A stretch of 64,000 nucleotides of DNA from Sthenelais limicola (Eukaryota; Annelida; Polychaeta; Phyllodocida; Sigalionidae). The notes beneath the pieces were generated by a model that was not told the origin of the DNA, searched no databases, and worked only from the letters and a program-made list of their open reading frames with translations. A program made the position numbers and the translations under genes. Shown here in pieces: positions 1 to 10,650 of this stretch; position 1 is the stretch's first letter, and every line of letters starts with the position of its first letter. The stretch covers positions 103,204,194 to 103,268,193 of the forward strand of contig OW804096.1 of NCBI GenBank assembly GCA_942159475.1, written 5' to 3'.

Positions 1-22
1 CACATCTACCACAAAAAAACTT

Positions 23-403
23 ATGGTAGAAAATGAAAAGCTGCGAAATGAAGTAGCAAGGGTAGATGATCTATCAGCCGCATATAACAGAGTTCAAATG
101 GAAAATCTCGGATCAGATGTTGGTAGCCGTCAGGCTGTTAGCATCTGTGGGGATGACTTGATCCCCGAGGTTCATTTCTTGTTTGATGCTGCACGTGCTG
201 CAGTAGAAGAGGCTGATAAGGCCGGATTATCACAGGATGTTGGTGCATCCTATGTGTTAAATACTCCTAAGCCTTTGGAGCCCGAGAAGAAGGTGACAAT
301 CTCTGATTCCAACTTCTTCCCCACAGTCGGAGAGAGAGGGTTTATTGAGCCATACCCCTCCTGCTGGATTAGCTGGTGCACCTTCAAGCATAAAGCGGCC
401 TAA
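23..403 (+). pseudogene. N-terminal part of a Ty3-type Gag, frameshifted
   Basis: An ATG-started stretch of 126 codons with a charged, heptad-like N-terminus (residues about 1-40), followed by an acidic and helical region. It overlaps the longer Gag frame that starts around 330-345 in another phase. The two read best as one ancestral Gag broken by a single frameshift between about 270 and 400, because compositional character and a proline-rich linker run on across the join. No conserved domain is recognised in this piece alone. The element may extend left of the window. Assignment to Gag is inferred from the adjoining frame. Confidence 0.45.
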
Positions 404-1532
404 GGGTGAAAGTTTGTATGCTAGGGGTAAGGTGTCCGATAGCACTTACACAGCTAAACCAAGCATGTGGATGGAAGGTCCGACAATGGCTGCTTCGCAA
501 ACAGTGGTGAAGCATACTAGGAAGCCAGTGAATGTTAAAGATAGATCTCTGCTGCAAGGTGTGCACTATGAGGGATCGGACGATTTTGAGTTAGATATCT
601 TCGGGTATACTCACTACCAGGATGAGGAAACAATCAATCCTAAACCCCCAGTAATGAGACTGTGGGATGGGAAAGATCCCTGGAGAATATACCTAGGAGA
701 GATGAAGGTTGTGGCTGAGGCACACAACTGGTCTGAAGCCCAATTTCTGAGGCAACTTAGGTGTGGGGCTAGAAAACAGCTAGCAGATATGGGTGGTCTA
801 CCTCCTGGTATTACACTCTCTCAATTTGTGGGCCACATGGACGCAAATTTTGGAGATCATTCCAGAGTAAAGCGACAGTCCGCGTTTTATGCTTGTCGCC
901 AGACTCCCAGGCAAACCAGCAGACAGTTTGCCAATGAAGTTGCTAGACGGGCTAGATATGCCTTTGGCACAGGCATTGATTATACTTTGCGAACCCTGTC
1001 TTTGAGAATTTACTTAGGTGGTCTAAGTAATCAAGAAGAGGCCACTTGGGTACGATTCAAGCAGCCCTTTGACCTGCTAGAGGCTGCCCACTACTCCGAA
1101 GTGTGGGAAAGTTGTACGATGGAATGCAATTCAATTGCTTCTATTCAGACCGGTTTGGCGCGACCTGCGTTAACGCCCCTTCCTAGAGCTAAGATTAAGG
1201 CCATCACCCAAGCTACAGATGTAGCACAAGGAGCTGAAAGTGTCTCTGAGGACTCTGGGTCCGAAGACATACAAGCAGTTGTTGTGCAGGCATTGCAAGT
1301 GTGGAAAGGTGATAAGAAGAAAACCTTCTCAGGTGCAGGTGATAGTGACAAATCTAAGACCTCTGGGTCTCAGAAGTACTTTAAACCTAAACCCAGGAAG
1401 TGTTATTTCTGTAACCAAGAGGGACATTTCTTAGCGGATTGTCCTAAAAGATCAGAGTTGCACGGACTCTTGGAGCGGGCTGAAGCTTCTGTAGCTAAGC
1501 CGGCTTCGGGAAACGCCGACAGACCCTCATAG
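345..1532 (+). pseudogene. gag: Ty3-type retrotransposon Gag with CCHC zinc knuckle
   Basis: A 395-codon frame opening on a TTG, so the true start lies upstream in the other phase. Residues about 100-260 have the layout of a Ty3-type Gag capsid: a tryptophan-rich start (LWDGKDPWRIYL) followed by alternating helices, including QTPRQTSRQFANEVARRARY. Residues 353-366 form a retroviral-type zinc knuckle, C-X2-C-X4-H-X4-C (CYFCNQEGHFLADC), which binds RNA in this family. A basic, lysine-rich linker precedes it. No protease or RT follows in frame, so the pol part has been lost. The family call rests on the capsid-knuckle order; Ty3 rather than Pao is a preference, not proof. Confidence 0.75.
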
Positions 1533-1540
1533 AAAGCGAG

Positions 1541-1849
1541 GTGGGGGTCGGGAATAAGTCGCTTCTTAGTACTACAGTCCGAAGGGAGTCTGTAAGTAGT
1601 ATGGGGACTGAGGGTAAGGCCCAGGCACTGGGGAGTATGAAGGACGCGCTCTCAGTAGAGCAAAGCCTTCGGAAATCCAGAGAATGTACATCGTTCCCGG
1701 ATGGTAAAGCCTCTCCGGGGAGTGAAAGACTCTTGGAGAATTCAGATGTGAGATGGGGTCAGTCTGGATTACAAGCTGAGGAAGGTCAGATATTACTGGT
1801 TGGAAAAGATATTCCCAGAACGTCTGCCCAGATTCAGGTAAACATTTAA
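1541..1849 (+). pseudogene. possible Gag-Pol linker remnant
   Basis: An open frame of 102 codons beginning on GTG eight bases after the Gag stop and shifted relative to it. It is rich in Ser, Gly and Glu and shows no aspartic-protease DTG/DSG motif and no RT box. Position directly after a Gag zinc knuckle suggests the start of a pol frame or linker. It could also be chance. Confidence 0.3.
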
Positions 1850-1859
1850 TAAGTAACAT

Positions 1860-2268
1860 ATAATTGCGTCATGGGTTGACTTCCCTGGCCTAAAATCAAA
1901 TTGATTCTCGTATAATAAGTTATAGTCATTTAACTCAAAGACGAAGTATGGGTAAAAGGAGTTTTATTCAACTCAACTACTAAGGAAGTGTGTGCGACAG
2001 TACATAAGATGAATACATACAGAGAATTATACAATGATAACAAGAGGAGGCAATTGCAGAAATAGTACATATCAACGAGAGAAATCAATTGTACATATTA
2101 ATTACAGATCAATTAAAGAAATCAATTATCAACCATTACAGAAGTTGATACCAATTACAGATCAAGAAAAAAAATGTCTGAGTAATTTCCTAACAGTTTG
2201 TAAGCTATATCTCCTCCTGTATGCTTGACCGAGGCTTGACTGACCCCAAAACCCCTGTAGAGTGTAGT
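1860..2268. other. no gene seen
   Basis: AT-rich sequence between the plus-strand Gag remnant and the minus-strand DIRS-like element. It holds several near-repeats of 'aattacagatca' around 2095-2165 but no frame with family resemblance. Confidence 0.4.
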
Positions 2269-2806
2269 TCAAGGCAGGCTTTCAGTCATAATTTTCACTG
2301 CTGCTATTCTGTCCTGCATGTCTGGGGCCAGGTATTTCTGATAGCATGCAGAACGCCAATAGCCCAGTGAACAAATTGAGTCTGCATTCCATGTGGCTGA
2401 CCCGCAACAAAAAGAATGACAACTGTACATTGCGGGGTCTGGCACTGATAGCAGGAGTCGATGGTGGTGAGTCCTGCAAAGTCTTGAAGAGAGCATATAT
2501 ATCACAGGGCATAGATCATGGCCTTTGATCCTAGGCAAGGCCACTTTGTGGGCATTGTCCCTGGACTGATTGGTCTTAGACCAGGAGATATAACCTTAGA
2601 CCAGGCACAATATAACCGCTTCCAGTGAGTGTGAAAACCCCTATAGAAATGGGCCTGTGCCCCGGGGGATGAGAATCATCATAGAACACATTGGATTTCC
2701 TCAGAAATCCGAAAAAACATAACAACACAAGCAGCCCTCCCTGCAGTATCCTTGTTGCTGGTTTTTGACAGCTGCCTTTGTTCAAATCTGCAGATGCGGT
2801 CTGCAC
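2269..2806 (-). pseudogene. DIRS-like tyrosine recombinase, decayed
   Basis: Two minus-strand frames together resemble the catalytic half of a DIRS-type tyrosine recombinase, which inserts the circular DNA intermediate of these elements. The upstream piece (2806-2576) contains GGLLVLLCFFGFLRKSNVF, matching the segment around the first catalytic arginine. The downstream piece (2544-2269) contains CHSFCCGSATW, where HSFR of the H-x-x-R box has become HSFC. LGYWRSACYQKYLAPDMQ follows, with the terminal tyrosine region. The loss of the box arginine and the frame change indicate a dead copy. It lies downstream of the RT piece on the same strand, as expected for a DIRS element. Confidence 0.65.
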
Positions 2807-2829
2807 TTTATTTAATTATTCTGTTACAG

Positions 2830-3310
2830 AAAATGAGTCAGAAGTCACAAAATAATGGATTTTGAAATATCATCACAGTTGAAAAGATGAGACAAATCAA
2901 ATTCCAATTATAGTAACCATTATTTTAGTTTGTTTTCGTTTTTTTTCCCTTAGGGAAAGAAAAGAATCGACCCCCAAATCGGCTATATGAGGGCCAAGTA
3001 CAGCCGATTTCACTTTGGGGAGCAGTCGGGAGACAAAATACTATAATTGGGACTCAAATCGGCTCTGTGTGGGCCAAGATATAGGCCCGATTCCATTTTC
3101 AATTCCTAGGATTTCCACCCCAATTTGTCGTTACTTTTTTAATCGTTATTTTTTAAATCGGGTTTTGTGTGTGCAGGCTTCTAAGCTTGCCTGCTAATTT
3201 CTGGAGAGATCTCATAGCCACATTCTTCTTAGCCAGTGTCTCTCATAAATTAGATAACAAGTCCATTACTTTGGCGGCTGGCAGACCCAGGCACATGGAG
3301 TCTGTGTTGA
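2830..3310. other. no gene; internal direct repeat
   Basis: No coding match on either strand. Two copies of a 'CAAATCGGCTnTnTGnGGGCC' block occur around 2976 and 3055, about 80 bases apart. The stretch separates the RT and YR parts of the DIRS-like element and may be its decayed RNase H region or an insertion. Confidence 0.3.
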
Positions 3311-3319
3311 TTTGGATCC

Positions 3320-4020
3320 CTAAGAAAGATAGGAATTGGTGGGGCCAATGACTTTCCCATTATTAATACCAAATCCCAGTTCTCTATAAAGTCTAATCAA
3401 AACGTTCAAGGCAGTGATACATTCCTTGTGAGTACTGCCTATACAAAGGAAGTCATCACAATATACAATAATGTTATTAAAACCCCTCCTGGCCATCATG
3501 CGGCGTATTGCTTGGGTCAAGGTGTTGAAAATTCTGGGGGATAAACAGGCCACAAAGGGTAAGCGTGAATCATACATGTATCTAACGCTGCTCTCTCCTT
3601 CCAATTGCCAGCTCAAACCCAGCACTGAATGGTCAGCTGGGTGGACCTTGACAGAGCTGTATGCGCTCTGCAGGTCCATCTTTGCTAGCCAGCAACCCGT
3701 GGTTATCATTGTCAAAGCCTTGTCAAATGACTGGTACCTGAAAGGTTGGTGCATAGCCAGGTCATAGCCACTGTCTTTCCAATTGGCCTGCTACAACCAT
3801 GTATCAGGCGCATTTTATTGCTGTCTGGCTTAGCGGAGGTAATCATCATCAGGCTAGGTACACAGATATATCTATTGTTTTCTACCTCAGTTCTGATTTG
3901 GGCTTCAACAATAGTAGCCACACAAGTTTGCCTGTGTACAGGATAGGTAATTATTCATGAAAGCTTCCTCAGGGGGAATAGAGGATTTGGTGATGCAAAA
4001 GCCATCTCTCACACCAGTCA
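3320..4020 (-). pseudogene. DIRS-like reverse transcriptase, frameshifted
   Basis: Read from 4020 down to 3320. The N-terminal part (3921-3712) contains NKMRLIHGCSRPIGK, the RT box near motif 1-2 typical of DIRS polymerases. After a frameshift near 3750 the next piece (3754-3320) contains CWLAKMDLQSAYSSVKVHP (motif A region, catalytic Asp in MDLQ). Then come ACLSPRIFNTLTQAI (motif B region) and IIVYCDDFLCIG, the catalytic YCDD box. The frame ends at 3320 shortly after the polymerase core. RT, with YR downstream on the same strand and a Gag-like frame upstream, makes DIRS the natural class. Confidence 0.8.
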
Positions 4021-4103
4021 AAATGTAATTCTTATCCTTGTCTGTGAATAGATGACACAATTCATTCTTGGCAGTCCTCGGGCCTTTTGTGGTCTTTCCT
4101 TGG

Positions 4104-4790
4104 TCAACCTCCTTCTCGTTGGTACTGCCTTCCTAGGCGTGAGGAGGGAGGAGGCCACCAACAGAACTGGCGTGCCCCAGGCAAAGCCATATTGCACCTG
4201 CAGCTCACGGTAATGTGTGTCATAATCCAGGATCGAACTCCATTCATACTGTTCCAGATATTCGTAGATGCTAACTGTGTAAGCATTGTAATACTCCGTA
4301 GATTAGCTGCGCCCCATTCAGCCAATGATATATATACGCTTGCTGCTGATCGTCTGTTTGGATGGTGAAAGTTCCAGTTTTGCCTTCCACTAAAGACATC
4401 TTCTCCTTCCTCTTTGAGGCCAGCCAAAGAGCAACCTTGTCAGGAACAAAGTTTATAATCTTTAGAGCTGTCTTGGTCACCGCCTTAAGTGTCAGAGTAA
4501 CCCAAGGGTCTGACCTGTACATAGCGGTGCCCACCGTCGGTCTCTCCCTTAGCCCCCGCCAAGATTTTGTCTAAATCGGCCTTGAGGCTATCTGACTCGC
4601 TGCCTCCCATCTCCTTGGTCTCTGAGCCATCCCTCTTCTTCTTCTCCTCGGTCTGGGCCTCAGGCTGGCCGGCCTCAGGTTTCTTGGCCCAGATGGCAGC
4701 TCCTATGCGCATTGCTAGCAGGGCTCGAAGGCTCACGTAAATCAGTGAACAATCGTCGGGCAGAGAGAAAACCTTTGGCAGAGAACAGAA
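4104..4790 (-). pseudogene. DIRS-like ORF1/Gag remnant
   Basis: Overlapping minus-strand frames 4736-4485, 4534-4271 and 4427-4104 form one decayed ORF upstream of the DIRS-type RT. The first begins with a hydrophobic segment (SLRALLAMRIGAAIWAKKP), then a charged linker, then DLDKILAG. A frameshift near 4520 leads into ALKIINFVPDKVALWLASKR. No zinc knuckle is visible. Assignment to the structural ORF rests mainly on position and strand. Confidence 0.4.
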
Positions 4791-4835
4791 AATTTTTTCT
4801 TGTCGCTACAGTCGATCAAAAAACGTAAGATATTA

Positions 4836-5379
4836 ATGCCTGCTAAGAAACCTATCAACTGCTTTGCCTGCGGACGACACGTTCGACCGAGCTGTAAATC
4901 AGCTTCACTCACCTATAGCCAAGGCCAAGGTCAACTCCGCAATGGCAATGTTACCGGCGATTTTGATGCATCGGTCGGGTCTGCAGGAAGACAAGCTGCC
5001 TAAACAGGGCACTCCAGTGTATGAGGAGTTGCTGAAGGAAGTGGCTGTTAAACAGAAAGATGACGAGAAGAAACTTGTGGAGGCCCATCGTAAGGAAACA
5101 GAAGCTGCCCAAGAGACGATTACACTTGAGTTGGAAATCGTGGAGATGACTCTTCACCTCGCCTCCATTGGTAAGATTGACCTTGCTTTGTCGCCTGTTT
5201 CACCAAGAGTGTCGGCGGCCGCCCCTGGTACGCCTAGTGTGCTGGAAAATTATGTTGACGATATGGATAAGATTCAGCCTGAATATTACTGTTTATCAAC
5301 TATACGATATGATCAATTGACAATCCTGGAACTCCTTCTTCAGCATTTGGCACTTAAAGATGTAGTAGTAGACGGTTAG
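4836..5379 (+). pseudogene. unrecognised coiled-coil frame
   Basis: Two plus-strand frames overlap. One opens at an ATG (4836) with KKPINCFACGRHVRPSC, suggestive of a cysteine cluster. The other runs from 4864 to 5379 and contains a long charged helix (KEVAVKQKDDEKKLVEAHRK). They may be one reading frame with a shift near 4870. No known family is recognised. The position, downstream of the DIRS-like element and upstream of the LINE ORF1, would suit the first part of a LINE ORF1 or another element's structural protein. Confidence 0.3.
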
Positions 5380-5913
5380 GCCTTATATAGACCATTTGGC
5401 TCATATCAACTACAAGGCTTCTACCGGGCAGTTCAGTCCATTAGGTATAATTATGTATGAGAGAAATGCCACCTCCAAAGTCATTGAAAATGAAATTGCC
5501 GACGGTTCTGGTTTGGATGCGGAAGCAAATTCACTTTTCTTGGGCCCCAAATTTCACGTACAGCCTCGACAAGCTTTTAGTCATCGCTTGTATTGTTCTA
5601 GCAATGTTTACAACAATGGCGGCTCAAATTAAGGTAGCAGGGTGACGAATGATAATGAGGATCTGTGGGATTTCAATCTGATCCAATCCTGGCAAAATTG
5701 AAATGGCGGACGTTGTTTTGTTTTGCTTTGCCTAGGCCCAACATTTTTTTAGTAATCTGGACCTGACGGGGACTACAGAACCTCATTTAACCAGCAGATG
5801 TGCTTGATATCCACTACTGGAAGTGCTCTCCCTGTCAAAAGGTTACTGTGAACTTTCCTTTACTACCAAATTGACTTATTTATTATTGTTATTATTCTGA
5901 TTGTGGGAGGTGA
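5380..5913. other. no convincing gene
   Basis: Short frames at 5396-5632 and 5457-5645 show no family signature. A frameshifted continuation of the preceding coiled-coil frame is possible. Position fits the 5' region of the LINE that follows. Confidence 0.3.
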
Positions 5914-6240
5914 GTGATAATAGAGGGATCGTCCAATACCAAACATGACTACTCCTATACTATAGATGGAAGTGGCGCCGGCCCAAGCCCACCTGATACA
6001 CCAGTAATTGGTGGGGCTACGGCCAGTTGCACACCAAAGAGAGTTGCCTGTGAGATCTCCCCAGTAGCCAGTGATAATAAACGGACAAAAAATATCACAG
6101 ACAAATTGGAAGATGATATGATTAATCTATCTGCCCAGGGACAATGCCTGGAAGATGATATGGACGATGTTTTTACCAGGTGAAACCATATCTTGGCTAA
6201 TAGTAAAGACAGAAACCTCATTTTGGTGTCTATACCTATG
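5914..6240 (+). pseudogene. LINE ORF1, N-terminal part
   Basis: A frame of about 90 codons that is proline/serine-rich, then helical (NKRTKNITDKLEDDMINL), ending in a stop at 6181. Beyond it, in phase, NSKDRNLILVSIP resembles the 'RNLIxxGIP' start of an RRM-like ORF1 domain seen in many LINEs. About 280 bases that do not look coding (6240-6520) separate it from the next ORF1 piece; they contain an 'AAATGGCTGCCA' block also seen at 12.58 kb. The assignment depends on the endonuclease and RT downstream. Confidence 0.4.
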
Positions 6241-6524
6241 TATTCAATGGCAAGGAACCCAAATATGACAATATTTTTTTATTTCCTAGTGTTGGCCATC
6301 TTGTTTATTATTAGCCAAGATATGATACATTGAATATTCAGATGGTGCCATTTTGGAAAATGGCTGCCACAGGTGCCACACACCATATTCAGTTGGGGTC
6401 TCATTTGAAAATGAACTGTAATAGGTCAAAGTACCTGTGTACCAAATCTCTTAGCTCTATCACAAAATGAACAATTCTGCTCAAAATGGGCTTTAAGCCT
6501 CCGTACTATATTGTATTCTGACTG

Positions 6525-7174
6525 TTGCACAAAGGGTTGAAGGAAGAACTTGTACGGAAGAAAAATCCCTTTGCTGACGATCGGCTATTCCCCACTGATG
6601 TCTGGCCGAATGAAAAAAACACCATTGAGGTTAAACAGAAGAAAAATACTGTGAGGCTTCTTGCAAAGGTACTTATTAACAGCACTATCTACAACACAAG
6701 ACAACTCCACACACTGGAGGAAAAGTTCTCGATGGAGAAAATTAAAATAGTACCGGTAAAGAACGGCCTGGCTTTTCAGGGCCAGAAAGCATTTCTAAGT
6801 AACTTTTACCCTTGTGTCTTCGGATACAACAGCACCATCTACAGTTCATCAGAGCAGGCATTCCAGCACCGTAAGTGCACGTTTGCAGGTAATACTGAAG
6901 CTGCTAGAAGTATCTTAGGATGGTTTTGTCGTACCATCTAACCCGGCCCCTACTGCAGCTGCCACAGATGCACGAGCCCTGAAAGCTATCCCAGTGCAAA
7001 ACAAATACAATTCTCTGGAGTCCAATGATGATGGTCAGCTGGCATTGACAAATGTACCAGCCCTGCCTGTCCTTCAAAGATCTGGCGGTAGGTCAGCTAT
7101 TTACAATGACATATTGAACTCTTCTGCAGAAGGTAGCGCAAGGTTGGATACTACCAGATCTCAACGAAGATGAC
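6525..7174 (+). pseudogene. LINE ORF1 region with partial NADAR domain
   Basis: The frame 6525-6941 is basic at the start, then enters a NADAR (YbiA/DUF1768-like) fold at residues about 83-131 (6771-6918). Visible signatures are FLSNFYP (90-96), YSSSEQAFQ with the conserved Glu at 110, and the FAGNTEAARSIL helix. Established knowledge: characterised NADAR proteins cleave N-glycosidic bonds of ADP-ribose-type substrates. Only the first half of the domain is present. The sequence then changes phase near 6915 and continues to a stop at 7172-7174 with a Pro/Ala-rich linker and VQNKYNSLESNDD, typical of low-complexity ORF1 tails. The LINE endonuclease begins about 600 bases downstream on the same strand. 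The copy is broken. Confidence 0.65.
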
Positions 7175-7778
7175 AGATAAATCCACTCTCTCTGTGCTCT
7201 GACAATGACATTACCGGGTCTGATAATAGGACAGTGGTTGAGAGGGATGCTCAGTGATATGTTTAAGTTGTTCACCGTATGCTACAACATTTCTGAATGT
7301 TTTTGTACTAGTTTGAACGGTTTCTGTACCTTGTCACACTCGAATATTCGTATCGCGTTTGTGATGGTGGCAATATTGGTAACGGAAGTCGGTATTTGAT
7401 GTTGTGAAACTGGTATTATGACACTCACTTTTGATTGTTTTTATATGTACACTAAACCACATCTTCAACTAAAATCTGTCTCAAACTATAAATTTAATTG
7501 GTAGAATTAGTTTGACAACTTCTGTGAGTGATTAATTTAGGTAATCCATCCAGTGCGTTGGTAGACGGTGGGTTAGTTGAGGTGTTGTCAAACAAGATGG
7601 CTGATGCTGTGTCATATGCGATAGTGGATATGTAAATAAAAATTGGTTATGCTGTTTCTGGTTCCTGTATGGTCTATGATTGCTCTACTTCTGCACTGTA
7701 GACACAGCTATGCGAGTTGACTACAGTCACTGGACAGTTTGCTAACATTATAACTGTTTTTATATAAGGCATATTAGT
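7175..7778 (+). other. LINE inter-ORF or decayed region
   Basis: Stop-rich sequence between the ORF1 end and the first recognisable endonuclease residues. No separate gene is seen. Confidence 0.4.
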
Positions 7779-8504
7779 TTGTTAGCTGACAGTAATATCC
7801 ATGTCTCCTCTAGCAGGGGTTTGAAGATCGTTTTTTATAACATATGTAGTCTATACAAGAAGTTTGACTATGTTAAGATGGAATATATAAATGGGCTTTA
7901 CGATGTCATTGTGCTACTGGAGACGTGGCTGAGCCCAGTCATAACAGACAACATGCTCTCTGTGAATGGTTACAGACTGTTTCGGCAAGACAGAGTTAAT
8001 AATAGAAGAGGAGGTGGTATAATAATTTATTTCAAAAACTCATACAGCGCTGAGGTTTTACCTGATATGAGTTGCAGCAATGTTAATATTGAAGCACTCA
8101 CATGTGTAATTAAGCCTGGTAACCGTAAGAAAATGGTACGTTAGATCTATTACCGCCCTATATCGTCAGCCTAATGGGTCAAGGGATATATTTTATGATT
8201 TCCTATCTACTTGTCATCGGATGTACGAATCTGGGAACCTTTGTAGATTAAACAGACTTATTGGTGGGGACATAAATATTGACCTGATGAAGGATAATAA
8301 TCATTCGAGGAGGTTTAACACTCTACTGCAGTCCCACAGTCTGATCCAACATGTAACCACAGCTACACGTATTACATCTAGATGTTCATCTCAATTGACA
8401 TCATTGCCTCTAATATTAGCATTGTTTATAAATATGGCACCATATTAGAGAATATAAGTGACCATCTTCCTGTGTATGTCGTACTAAAAAAGTTGAAGAA
8501 GGGT
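7779..8504 (+). pseudogene. LINE ORF2: AP-type endonuclease domain
   Basis: Three frames give a decayed apurinic-type endonuclease, the nicking domain of non-LTR retrotransposons. The first (7779-8144) contains LKIVFYNICSLYKKFD, the core VIVLLETWL with the catalytic Glu, and RRGGGIIIYFK. The next (8221 on) contains GGDINIDLMKD, a GDFNI-type catalytic box. The third (8382 on) contains NISDHLPVYVVL, with the C-terminal SDH box. Frames change near 8145 and 8400. The order matches intact APE-type LINEs. Confidence 0.8.
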
Positions 8505-8548
8505 AATGATAGCTATATGATAGCTACTGGGCTAGACCTAGTGGTAGT

Positions 8549-9136
8549 ATGTCGTTTGAAGAGATCAATAATAACATTACTCACATGGATAATAGGTTCT
8601 GGGTGAAAGATGACTTAGACTCCTTGTGTGAAGATATGATTGATAGTTTTAAGGGTTTTCAAAATACCTTGTACCCCCTGAAACAGTTCACTGTGCGGAA
8701 TGGACTGGTACTGTATGATAAGAATCTGAAGAGGCTTATTAAAAGAAAAAACAGATCGTTTAAGAAGGCCCTAAAAACTAAAAACAATGATGACTGGCTT
8801 ATAGCTAGATCGTTGAGGGTTAGTGTGCAGAAACGTATTGTGCAGCTAAAAAAGCAGGCTGTGGTTAATATCTGTTACAAATATAGCATGTGTGAGAAAA
8901 AGTTCTGGGATAAGATGTCCAACCTCTTTGGAACAGGTAAAAGTGGGAACGTAAACCTTGATCATATTATTACTACTGCTGGACAGAAACTGTGTGGCAT
9001 AGATGCTGAAAATTATGCTTATGATTTCTACTGTGGTATAATGCCTAAGTCTGATGTAAGTACTTTGCCGATTAATACCCAGGTATATCCAGAGTTTGTG
9101 TGGAACGATCCGATCGATGGAAATGAAGCTAAATGA
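8549..9136 (+). pseudogene. LINE ORF2: linker between endonuclease and RT
   Basis: A 195-codon frame, highly basic in the middle (LIKRKNRSFKKALKTKNNDD), followed by KKFWDKMSNLFGTG. This is the usual 'xxPKKFWxxxN' linker of APE-type LINEs. It lies between endonuclease and RT boxes on the same strand. The stop at 9134 leads into a short frameshifted stretch before the RT. Confidence 0.7.
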
Positions 9137-9253
9137 GGTCCTAGATTTGTTGAATGATATAGACTGTTCTTAGTCAAGTGGGATACTAGATCTAAGTACA
9201 AAATTTACCAAATTGTTGCTACTAGCATGTCTCGATAATTTTGCCATCCTACT

Positions 9254-9912
9254 TGATAAAATCAAGGAGACTGGTCATTTCCCCGCCCCTTGGAAAAGGG
9301 CCATACCCTGGTACCTAAAAAGAAAAATTCCCGTGCAATTGACAATATGAGACCCATTTCCATCTCTCCCATAATGGGGACAATTTTTGAGAGGCTTTTA
9401 ATTAAAAGATTATGTGAGCATGTTGAAGACATTAATTATCTCTCTGAATTCCAACACGGCTTCCGCACAGGCAGGAGTATAAATTCAGCTATCTGTGAGT
9501 TTTTATCACCAGTTCTGAGAAACAAGGATGGGCATTGATAGTATGGCAGTTTACTTTGACTTGTCAAAAGCTTTCAACTCTATTGATATAGACATTCTCC
9601 TCCATAAATTGAAAATTCTTGGGTTTGATGATGGGTTGCTCAACCTGATAGGCAGTTACTCAAGAGATAGAGAGTAGTTTGTCAGGTATGGTGATTCAAT
9701 TTCAAACACCCTGAGGCTCAGAGCTGGTGTGGCCCATGTCAGTATTCTTGGGCCTTTTTTCTTTATTCTTTATTTCAACAACATTTGTAACATTGACTTC
9801 AACAGCAAGATCATAATGTACGCTGATGACTGCGTTTTGCTACATCGCTTACAGACTGATGAGCATCTGAATGAAATACAGACAGATGTTTATTCAATCA
9901 TTGGATAGATTC
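9254..9912 (+). pseudogene. LINE ORF2: reverse transcriptase, broken
   Basis: The RT fingers and palm are recognisable in alternating frames. They include LVPKKKNSRAIDNMRPISI (RT box 1-2), FQHGFRTGRSINSAI, YFDLSKAFNSIDID (motif A, from 9548), RAGVAHVSILGPFFFILYFN (degraded motif B region) and IIMYADDCVLL, with the catalytic YADD at 9819-9830. In-frame stops occur, for example near 9675 and 9906. A live polymerase cannot be made from this copy. Confidence 0.8.
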
Positions 9913-9914
9913 TC

Positions 9915-10650
9915 ATGGTCTCACAATTAATGGAAGTAAGACCGAATTGCCTTCACGGCCCTAGGAAAGCTAGACATGTCAATGGCTCAATTTACATTAA
10001 TGGACAACCTGTCAGCAGGGTGGACAACTTTAAATATCTTGGATTTCTGCTCGATAGTAAGCTAAGTCTGACCCCTCATATTAACACTATCTGTTATAGG
10101 GTGAACATTTTGTGTAAATGTCTATGTAAGATCAGACATTATGTAAACAGTGATGTTGTCAACTTAATCTTTAAAACATACATTCTACCTATCCTTGAAC
10201 ATGGGAGTGTCCTTATAGATCTGTCTACTAAACAAAATGTGAAACGATTGCAGGTGCTTCAAAATAACTGCCTACGTATTATCCACAATGTCAAAACTAG
10301 AAATGCTGCAAATAGGGTTGGTAATTGTGACCTTCATGTAAATAGTACATTGCTACCATTGTGTTACAGAAGGACGATTAGATTCCTCTTTCTATTTTGG
10401 AGTGAAAACGGTACTCTGGGCCGAGCTCAGGGCCCCTATCAAATGAGGGATCCCCTGAGGATAGAGGTGGATGGGTGGGCCAAAGGGTGTATCCGGAAGA
10501 GTCTGTTGGGTAGGATTAAAGTCATCTGGAACTCCCTGCCAACTCAAATTAGGGTACTCTAAATTTAAATCTAAATTAAAGAATCTCTCCTTTGATCTAC
10601 TTGTGAGAGATAAGGATGTTTGGGACCTACCGGTTGCACTCTTTGGCTGA
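9915..10650 (+). pseudogene. LINE ORF2: C-terminal domain
   Basis: Frame 9915-10562 includes VDNFKYLGFLLDSKLSLTPH, the conserved 'YLGxxxDxxLxxxxHI' thumb segment after the RT core. The usual C-terminal helices follow (ILPILEHGSVLIDLSTKQNV, LQVLQNNCLRIIHNV). After a one-base shift near 10558 the ORF ends with VRDKDVWDLPVALFG and a TGA at 10648-10650. The 3' tail of this LINE is not clear. Confidence 0.75.
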
